DNA of 29,931 nt from Chloroflexota bacterium (GTDB lineage: Bacteria > Chloroflexota > Anaerolineae > Anaerolineales > Anaerolineaceae). Shown piece by piece: positions 24,920 through 29,931 of this stretch (positions are counted from its first letter, which is position 1; each line of letters begins with the position of its first letter). The stretch is from positions 1-29,931 of the forward strand of contig JAJUJY010000037.1 of assembly GCA_029265085.1 (NCBI GenBank), in the 5' to 3' direction. Made by a program: the position numbers and the translations under genes. The notes below the pieces were generated by a model. It was not told where the DNA came from. It was given only the letters and a program-made list of their open reading frames with translations, and ran no database searches.

Positions 24920-25609
24920 TTATTGTGCAGTTTCCAGACGGCTGTCGATGATTTGGGCAAGTGCTTCAGCGCTGGCTGGGGGCGTTGTTCCGTTTGCATA
25001 TATGGTGATCAACACCTGAACGGCTGCACCGCGCCGGGAGATGATGGTGTCGGTCACAATCTCAAAGCCGTTGCTGGTGCTGATGGAAGTTAATCCAATG
25101 GCGGAATTGCCTATTGAATTAACCAGGGCTTTTGTCGTTGTGACTATTCCAGATTGCGTGCTGAAGTCTTGCGCAACCTGGTTGGGGTTTGAAAAGTACA
25201 AATCTACAGCAGTTTTTTCTAAGCCATTTAATGGTGCAAGAATAACCGAATAGACGATTTCATACGAGAATAAATCCTGATTGATAAAAGCAGTAAAATT
25301 TTGCGTTTGTGCCTGCGATAATAACCCTGATATTCCTGCACCAAGGCGGTCTTCTGTTACTCCAATCGCATTAATTTGGTCGGGTGTCATTTCGGCGAAA
25401 CCGTTGGGCAGGTCGGTCAGATAGAGCCTGGCTTGCGACAAATCCAGTGAATTTACCTCTTCTTCCTGTCCAGGTTGTAATGCTTCTCCGCCAGGGTTTG
25501 TTTGGTTTGTAATGGTTCCATTTTCAGGCAGGTATTGAATCAAATTGCAGCTTAATGTAACTGACATAACCAATAGGCTTACCAATAAAATTCGATATGA
25601 CTTACGCAT
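24920..25609 (-). CDS. Putative lipoprotein of unknown function
   Basis: A 229-residue secreted protein. The signal is MRKSYRILLVSLLVMSV followed by the lipobox TLSC with C21 as the lipidation residue. After an acidic, Gly/Pro linker (to about residue 55), a domain contains LTDLPNGFAEMTPDQINAIG and a regular alternation of strands and helices. It ends with an SAEALAQIIDSRL helix. No second cysteine is present. I do not recognise the family. AAGGAGAC lies 7 bases before the ATG. It is upstream of wzz in the same direction, with a separate promoter element, and may serve envelope or polysaccharide export. Confidence 0.75.
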   Translation of the reverse strand: MRKSYRILLVSLLVMSVTLSCNLIQYLPENGTITNQTNPGGEALQPGQEEEVNSLDLSQARLYLTDLPNGFAEMTPDQINAIGVTEDRLGAGISGLLSQAQTQNFTAFINQDLFSYEIVYSVILAPLNGLEKTAVDLYFSNPNQVAQDFSTQSGIVTTTKALVNSIGNSAIGLTSISTSNGFEIVTDTIISRRGAAVQVLITIYANGTTPPASAEALAQIIDSRLETAQ

Positions 25610-25633
25610 ATAAGATGTCTCCTTATCATTCGC

Positions 25634-25642
25634 ATTCTATCA
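25634..25642 (-). promoter_or_regulatory. Extended -10 promoter for the lipoprotein gene
   Basis: On the - strand the sequence reads TG-A-TAGAAT, an extended -10 with one mismatch in the hexamer. The start point would be near 25627, 18 bases before the ATG at 25609 and just upstream of AAGGAG. The -35 region is weak (TTCGAA at 18 bases). Confidence 0.45.
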
Positions 25643-25678
25643 CGAATTTAGGTGACCTTCGAATGAATGGCAATCAAT

Positions 25679-25710
25679 AAAAAAAGGATGGGCTTTTCCA
25701 TCCTTTTTTT
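25679..25710. terminator. Two-way intrinsic terminator for metG
   Basis: Seven A's, GGATGG (25686-25691), loop GCTTTT, CCATCC (25698-25703) and seven T's form a symmetric terminator. It lies 15 bases after the metG stop on the - strand and insulates the lipoprotein gene downstream. Confidence 0.93.
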
Positions 25711-25724
25711 CATTCAAGTTAGTT

Positions 25725-27512
25725 TTATTTGTTTCCCAGACGTGATCGCTCTTCTTCAACCACTTTTACGTCCAATTTCTTGAATAGAGGGCCGGGTTGA
25801 TTGAGCAACTGTCCTGGCTGCAGCCGGCTGGCTTCCCAAATTCCGCTGGCATGATCCGGATTATAGCGCAGAACGGTATGTTCACCCAGATCGTCCGCTA
25901 CTACCTCGGTATTTTGGGTGCCGAACAACGGTAGTGAATTGCCCATGAACGTATGCAATTTCTCGCTGGTAAAGGGCAGGAATGGTGCAAATAAGATTTT
26001 GAGCGAGTCAATAGCGCGCAAGGCGGTATAGATAGAACGGGCAGCAGCCGCTTTGTCGGTTTTAATAGCTGTCCATGGGGCGGTTTGGTCCAGGTATTTG
26101 TTGACTTCCCCGGCTAATCGCATGGCTTCAGCTAGAGCTGCACGCAGGTGAACCGCTTCAATTTCTGCGCCAACAGTTTCAAATCCTTTTTCAACGGTTG
26201 CAAGGAGTTCATTATCCAACTCAGTTAAGTCACCGGGGTTAGGAACAACTCCCTCCCAGTGTTTGTAAGCAAAGGAAAGAACCCGGTTGGCCAGGTTACC
26301 CCAGGTGGCTACCAGTTCATCATTATTGCGCTTGTAAAAATCTTCCCAGTCCCAATCCGTGTCGCGAGTTTCGGGCATATTAACTGTCAGGTAATAGCGC
26401 AAAGGATCCGGATCATAACGGGTGAGGAAATCTCTTGCCCATACTGCCCAATTGCGGCTGCCAGAGATCTTTTGTCCTTCCAAATTCATGAATTCATTGG
26501 CAGGCACGTCATGCGGCAGGATCAATGGGCTGGTAATTCCACTTCCGTAAAGCTCATCAAATTTTGTGCCAGTACCAATGAGCTGTGCTGGCCAAATAAT
26601 GGCATGGAACGGAATATTATCCTTTCCAATAAAATAGTAGGCTTTGGAATTGTCACCATGCCACCAGGTCTGCCAGACATCCTCTTGTCCATTGATTTTG
26701 CCCCACTCAATCGCAGCAGAGAGATAACCTATGACCGCTTCAAACCAAACATAAAGGCATTTTCCCTTTTCTTCGGGCAAGGGAACCGGAATACCCCAGT
26801 CCAGGTCACGGGTAATGGGACGGCCGCGTAGACCTTCGCTGACGATCTGTCCTAATGATTGACGAAGTACATTAGGCCGCCAATACGACTCGCGCTCTCG
26901 CAAGAATTTTTCAACCTCAGGTTGCAGCTGACCCAATTCAAGGAAATAATGTTCCGTTTCACGCAGTTCGGGTGTGCTGCCGTCAATGCGGGAACGCGGT
27001 TCAATCAATTTGGTCGGGTCTAAGAGGTTACCGCATTTATCGCACTGGTCAGAGCGGGCGTTGTTGTATCCGCAAATGTAGCAGGTTCCTTCAACGTAAC
27101 GATCGGGTAAGAAACGCTTTTGAGCTGTTGAATACCATTGAAGTTGGCTTTCTTTATTTAAAAAGCCATTTTCTTTTAAAGCCAGGAACATCTTTTGAGC
27201 AATATCAAAGTGATTGGCCGTGTGTGTGCTGGTAAACAGATCATACGTCAAACCCATTTGCTGAAACAGGTCGAGGAAGGACTGGTGAAAACGCTGATAC
27301 ACTTCCAGGGCGGTCGTTTTTTCAGCGTCTGCCCGCATGGTGATTGGAGTGCCGTGCGAATCAGAACCAGAAACCATCAACACCTGCCGGCCTGCTAAGC
27401 GATGGTAACGAGCAAAGATATCTGCCGGTAAATAGGAGCCGGTCAGGTTGCCGACGTGAATTTCGGCGTTTGCATAAGGCCAGGCCACTGCAACAAGAAT
27501 AGGTCCAGACAT
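25725..27512 (-). CDS. metG: Methionyl-tRNA synthetase
   Basis: A 595-residue class I synthetase that charges tRNA-Met. The HIGH-type motif is HVGN (residues 19-22) within WPYANAEIHVGNLTGSYLPAD. The zinc knuckle is CYICGYNNARSDQCDKC (C144, C147, C157, C160). The KMSKS site reads KISGS (348-352) in LEGQKISGSRNWAVWARD, so the second Lys is Gly. The anticodon domain starts near WGNLANRVLSFAYKHWEG. There is no C-terminal tRNA-binding (Trbp111) domain. ATG 27512 is used: GAGG lies 6 bases ahead of it. Ends at the terminator. Confidence 0.96.
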   Translation of the reverse strand: MSGPILVAVAWPYANAEIHVGNLTGSYLPADIFARYHRLAGRQVLMVSGSDSHGTPITMRADAEKTTALEVYQRFHQSFLDLFQQMGLTYDLFTSTHTANHFDIAQKMFLALKENGFLNKESQLQWYSTAQKRFLPDRYVEGTCYICGYNNARSDQCDKCGNLLDPTKLIEPRSRIDGSTPELRETEHYFLELGQLQPEVEKFLRERESYWRPNVLRQSLGQIVSEGLRGRPITRDLDWGIPVPLPEEKGKCLYVWFEAVIGYLSAAIEWGKINGQEDVWQTWWHGDNSKAYYFIGKDNIPFHAIIWPAQLIGTGTKFDELYGSGITSPLILPHDVPANEFMNLEGQKISGSRNWAVWARDFLTRYDPDPLRYYLTVNMPETRDTDWDWEDFYKRNNDELVATWGNLANRVLSFAYKHWEGVVPNPGDLTELDNELLATVEKGFETVGAEIEAVHLRAALAEAMRLAGEVNKYLDQTAPWTAIKTDKAAAARSIYTALRAIDSLKILFAPFLPFTSEKLHTFMGNSLPLFGTQNTEVVADDLGEHTVLRYNPDHASGIWEASRLQPGQLLNQPGPLFKKLDVKVVEEERSRLGNK

Positions 27513-27716
27513 ACTCCACCTCAATAAAATAGATTAACATGAAAATTTTATCATAGAATGCACCATGCGTCACAAACCATTCGGCGATCCAATGGGTGAA
27601 TGGTGCCTTATCGAATGATTTTAAACTCATTCCAATTTGTATTAATTGATTATGGAATGGATAAACATTTTATTCGTGAGTACTTGTTGCACAAAGGATT
27701 AGTGTTTGGTAAATGT

Positions 27717-27750
27717 TTTAGTTGTTTCAGTCTTGACTAAAATAACTAAA
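27717..27750. promoter_or_regulatory. 34-bp near-perfect operator palindrome
   Basis: Left arm 27717-27732 (TTTAGTTGTTTCAGTC) and right arm 27735-27750 (GACTAAAATAACTAAA) match in 14 of 16 positions around a central TT. The right arm contains most of the -35 hexamer and the front of the spacer of the promoter at 27733-27761. The site is therefore very likely an autoregulatory operator for the GbsR/MarR-like protein 74 bases downstream. Confidence 0.75.
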
Positions 27751-27761
27751 TGATTTAAAAT
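27733..27761 (+). promoter_or_regulatory. Promoter of the regulator-ABC operon
   Basis: TTGACT (27733-27738) and TAAAAT (27756-27761) are 17 bases apart, each one base from consensus. The start would be near 27768, giving a leader of about 56 bases. The -35 box lies inside the operator palindrome. Confidence 0.8.
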
Positions 27762-27823
27762 AAATACAGCCTGAAGAAGAGGCGTATTGTTTTTTGGTTA
27801 CCAGTTCAAGGAGTATTGGCTTT

Positions 27824-28333
27824 ATGGTTTCAGAAGAAGCGGATAACGGTGATAGTAAGCCTCCCTTATTAGGGGCAAACATTACCTTATCCCAGTTCGT
27901 TGAAAATATGGGTTTGCACTACGAAGACTATGGTGTGCCGCGAATTGGCGGACGCATTTTAGGTCTTCTGCTGCTCGCCGACCGCCCGATTGATTCGGAT
28001 GAAATCGTGGATGTGCTTCAAGTCAGTCGCAGTAGTGTTTCTACGAATTTACGGACACTGTTGATGACTGGTTTAGCAGACAGGGTTTCATTACCAGGTG
28101 AACGCTCTGATTATTATGTGTTCTCCACGGACGCATGGGAAAAAGCCTTGGAAATGCGGTTGGATAGTATTCTGTCTCTGCGTGATACCGCAGAGGAGGG
28201 TATGGCAGGGCTGGCTGAAAACCATCCTGCACGCGAGCGACTGGCAGAGATCATTAAATGGGTCGATATCGTAGAAGAAGGATACGAGAAAATGCTCGAA
28301 TCCTGGCAAGCCTTCAAGGAGGTATCAGCCTGA
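27824..28333 (+). CDS. GbsR/MarR-like transcriptional regulator
   Basis: A 169-residue winged-helix protein. Residues about 22-60 contain FVENMGLHYEDYGVPRIGGRILGLLLLADRPI, the GbsR-type opening; the HTH is DSDEIVDVLQVSRSSVSTNLRTLLMTGLADRV and the wing follows (LPGERSDYYVFS). The C-terminal helices likely dimerise. ATG 27824 follows AAGGAG with 10 bases of spacing; a longer frame from 27794 has no ribosome site. It is first in an operon with an ABC transporter and lies after its presumed operator. The effector is unknown; similar proteins repress the adjoining exporter genes. Confidence 0.88.
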   Translation: MVSEEADNGDSKPPLLGANITLSQFVENMGLHYEDYGVPRIGGRILGLLLLADRPIDSDEIVDVLQVSRSSVSTNLRTLLMTGLADRVSLPGERSDYYVFSTDAWEKALEMRLDSILSLRDTAEEGMAGLAENHPARERLAEIIKWVDIVEEGYEKMLESWQAFKEVSA

Positions 28334-28377
28334 TGCCTGCTCTTCGGCCCTCTCTGGGTCAGTAAGATGCTCTATCT

Positions 28378-28406
28378 ACCGGCTGGTTCCTCGGAAACCA
28401 GCCGGT
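28378..28406 (+). terminator. Hairpin between the regulator and ABC genes (weak terminator/attenuator)
   Basis: ACCGGCTGGTT (28378-28388), loop CCTCGGA and AACCAGCCGGT (28396-28406) form an 11-bp perfect stem. Only ATTTCTTG follows, so it may be a leaky terminator or a protective hairpin that sets a regulator-to-transporter ratio. Confidence 0.6.
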
Positions 28407-28445
28407 ATTTCTTGATAGGGAGTATCTCTGAAAAGGAGGCCGATG

Positions 28446-29348
28446 ATGCGATACCTGGTCATTCGAACTGAAAATTTAGCCAAGACCTACGGTCGTCGGT
28501 GGGCACTGAACAATGTGTCTTTAGAGGTGGAACCCGGCGAGGTCTTTGGCTTCCTCGGCCCAATTGGTTCGGGCAAAACCACCTTAATTCGAATCTTACT
28601 CGATTTTGTTCGTGCATCCCGCGGACAGGCGTTGGTTTTGGGTATGGATTCGCGCCAACAGGGTTTGACTTTGCGTAAATATGTTGGATATTTACCGGAT
28701 GGATTGAGTTTTTACAATTCACTTAATGGGTATCAGTTTATTGGTCAGATGGCTCGATTGCGCCCAGAGACTTCTTTGGATTATGTTCAGGGAATGGCCG
28801 ACCAATTTGGTCTTGATTTAAATAAGCGTATTGGAAGCATGACCATTGCAGAACAGCGTGAGTTAGGTTTGATCCAGGCTCTGATGCATCGCCCTGATCT
28901 GGCGATTTTGGATGAACCCACCCGTGGTTTGAATTCACAAGCCCAAGATGTGTTTTACCGTTTGGTTTCTGAAGCACGTTCGGAAGGACGTTCTGTTTTC
29001 TTTTCCTCAAAGTCTCTGACCGAGATGGAACGTGTATGTGATCGGGTCGGTATTATTCACCAAGGGAATTTGCTCGCTGTAGAACGTGGAATTCATTTGC
29101 GAGCCCGTGCTATGCGACGGATTGAATTGCGTTTCGCAAATCCAATTCAGCGGGATGTTTTTGCAGGATTACCTAATCTGGCTGATCTATACCTGGAAGA
29201 AAATAAATTACGCTGTACCGTTTGTGGTGATCCTGATCCATTGATTAAGATAGCCAGCCAATTTAAGATCACGGATTTTATTAGCCAGCAGCCCAGCCTG
29301 GAAGAAGTTTTCCAGTCATATTATGGGGTGAATGGCTATGCTGGTTGA
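28446..29348 (+). CDS. ABC transporter ATP-binding protein with altered catalytic motifs
   Basis: A 300-residue ABC-2 type ATPase. Walker A is GPIGSGKTT (residues 38-46) and Walker B LAILDEP (152-158). Two motifs depart from the norm: the signature LSGGQ region reads GSMTIAEQRELGLIQAL, and the switch His of FSSHxLxE is Lys in FFSSKSLTEMERVCDR (K189). The Q-loop reads YLPDG. The last 80 residues are the accessory domain common in efflux ATPases. ATG 28446 has AAGGAGG 6 bases ahead; ATG 28443 is a close alternative. It overlaps the permease by 11 bases. It may still hydrolyse ATP slowly, or be mainly regulatory. Confidence 0.85.
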   Translation: MRYLVIRTENLAKTYGRRWALNNVSLEVEPGEVFGFLGPIGSGKTTLIRILLDFVRASRGQALVLGMDSRQQGLTLRKYVGYLPDGLSFYNSLNGYQFIGQMARLRPETSLDYVQGMADQFGLDLNKRIGSMTIAEQRELGLIQALMHRPDLAILDEPTRGLNSQAQDVFYRLVSEARSEGRSVFFSSKSLTEMERVCDRVGIIHQGNLLAVERGIHLRARAMRRIELRFANPIQRDVFAGLPNLADLYLEENKLRCTVCGDPDPLIKIASQFKITDFISQQPSLEEVFQSYYGVNGYAG

Positions 29349-29931
29349 GTCAATCCGGCCAACGCTGTTCAATCAGCGGAAATTTCTGATTACCTGGAGC
29401 CTGGTTTTAGGAGGAGTAAGTTTATTATTGGTTTTGCTAGGTCCGGAGGTAATGAAATCTGCGGACTTTTACCAATCCTTTAATAAATGGTTGGGGTTGT
29501 TATTTCCATTTCAGACCCGTATCGATAGTTCGCTGCACTCCTGGGTCGCAATCGCAGTTTCAGCTTTTGGTCTGCCAATGATTTTTTGTTTCTGGACGAT
29601 TTGGAGGGGCAGCCAATTGTTTACCGGTTGGGCGGAGAAAAATAACCTGGCTTTACTCTTGTCTTACCCTCTTCCGCGGCGCAGGTTGTTACTTAACGGA
29701 TTGTTATACCTGACTATCTTAATGAGTATTCCATTTTTGGGAATTGTGGTTGGGGTTTCGATTGGGATGGTCATGGTCAGTATCCCATTGAATATTATTC
29801 AGGTGGTCATTACCTTGTTCGATCTATTCCTTTTTGGGATTTGGATTGGCTACTTATCTGTCTGGTTTTCAAACTTGACGGGAAAAATGTGGAAATCAAT
29901 CCTGAGTTCTGTGGGAGTAATTTTGTTTAGC
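29338..29931 (+). CDS. ABC-2 type permease (partial, runs off the window)
   Basis: A continuous open frame of 198 codons from ATG 29338 to the window end with no stop. It starts MLVESIRPTLFNQRKFLITWSL and shows about four or five hydrophobic segments, such as ITWSLVLGGVSLLLVLLG and IPFLGIVVGVSIGMVMVSIP. LSYPLPRRRLLLNGLLYL is an L-S-x-P-x-x-R-x-x-x-x motif common in ABC-2 permeases. It overlaps the ATPase gene by 11 bases, so the two are coupled and should form the exporter. A second permease gene could follow outside the window. Substrate unknown. Confidence 0.85.
   Translation, partial: MLVESIRPTLFNQRKFLITWSLVLGGVSLLLVLLGPEVMKSADFYQSFNKWLGLLFPFQTRIDSSLHSWVAIAVSAFGLPMIFCFWTIWRGSQLFTGWAEKNNLALLLSYPLPRRRLLLNGLLYLTILMSIPFLGIVVGVSIGMVMVSIPLNIIQVVITLFDLFLFGIWIGYLSVWFSNLTGKMWKSILSSVGVILFS

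Larger units (their letters stand above)
27513..27823. other. Divergent intergenic region, metG / regulator
   Basis: This 311-base gap has no open frame that looks coding. It holds a nested inverted repeat near metG (GCACCAT 27560-27566 with ATGGTGC 27600-27606, and inside it CCATT with AATGG around CGGCGATCC). It also has CATTCCA (27628-27634) with TGGAATG (27653-27659), and the regulator's operator and promoter (27717-27761). A clear metG promoter was not found. Confidence 0.6.

Noticed and set aside
26259..26831. 190-codon frame antisense to metG
   Set aside because: Complementary to the conserved MetRS core and has no domain pattern or start signal.
27513..27620. T-box riboswitch upstream of metG
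   Set aside because: The T-box consensus (AGGGTGGNACCGCG) and a terminator/antiterminator pair are absent.

Overview
The window looks like chromosome from a bacterium of the Chloroflexota, most likely class Anaerolineae. This is inferred from the mix of families: an HrcA-GrpE-DnaK-DnaJ-PrmA block, a family 4 (Fe-S) uracil-DNA glycosylase, DUF951 and DUF2905 proteins, a MetRS of the zinc-knuckle type, and many lipobox proteins beside polysaccharide genes but no outer-membrane genes. Base composition is moderate and fairly even. No mobile element, rRNA, tRNA or CRISPR array was seen. Most of the window is ordinary core and cell-surface gene content; the unusual signals are mainly regulatory or in single proteins.

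Layout. (1) 2-4829, + strand: heat-shock operon, 3' end of hrcA, grpE, dnaK, dnaJ, prmA, closed by a two-way terminator shared with the opposing pncB. (2) 4873-6216, - strand: pncB (nicotinate phosphoribosyltransferase) with a consensus sigma-70 promoter and a palindromic operator across its start point. (3) 6387-7310, + strand: a DUF2905 membrane protein and a phosphoribosyltransferase. (4) 7386-11319, - strand: a ferredoxin, then (transcribed first to last) a site-2 protease, a TyrA-like dehydrogenase, a GIY-YIG protein, galactokinase and a lipoprotein, tightly packed. (5) 11426-15188, + strand: DUF951, a GT28 glycolipid glycosyltransferase, the t6A genes tsaE and tsaB, rimI, and a uracil-DNA glycosylase ending in a sliding-clamp motif. 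(6) 15244-22648, + strand: a surface-polysaccharide operon (nucleotide-sugar dehydrogenase, epimerase, flippase, GT4, GT-C membrane protein), facing (7) 22645-25609, - strand: O-antigen ligase/polymerase, Wzz-like protein and a lipoprotein. (8) 25725-27512, - strand: metG. (9) 27824-29931, + strand: a GbsR/MarR-like regulator, an ABC ATPase and a permease cut by the window end.

How the genes work together. Regions 6 and 7 together make a nearly complete Wzx/Wzy-like route: sugar-nucleotide supply, assembly, flipping, polymerisation or ligation, and chain-length control. tsaE/tsaB/rimI is the usual t6A and ribosomal N-acetylation cluster without tsaD. The regulator at 27824 sits behind a 34-bp near-perfect palindrome that overlaps its own promoter, so it is probably autoregulated together with the ABC transporter.

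A repeated theme is start sites that lack a Shine-Dalgarno sequence but lie 7-9 bases beyond a perfect TATAAT (DUF951, tsaE, wzz). This suggests leaderless transcripts alongside ordinary AGGAGG-led genes.
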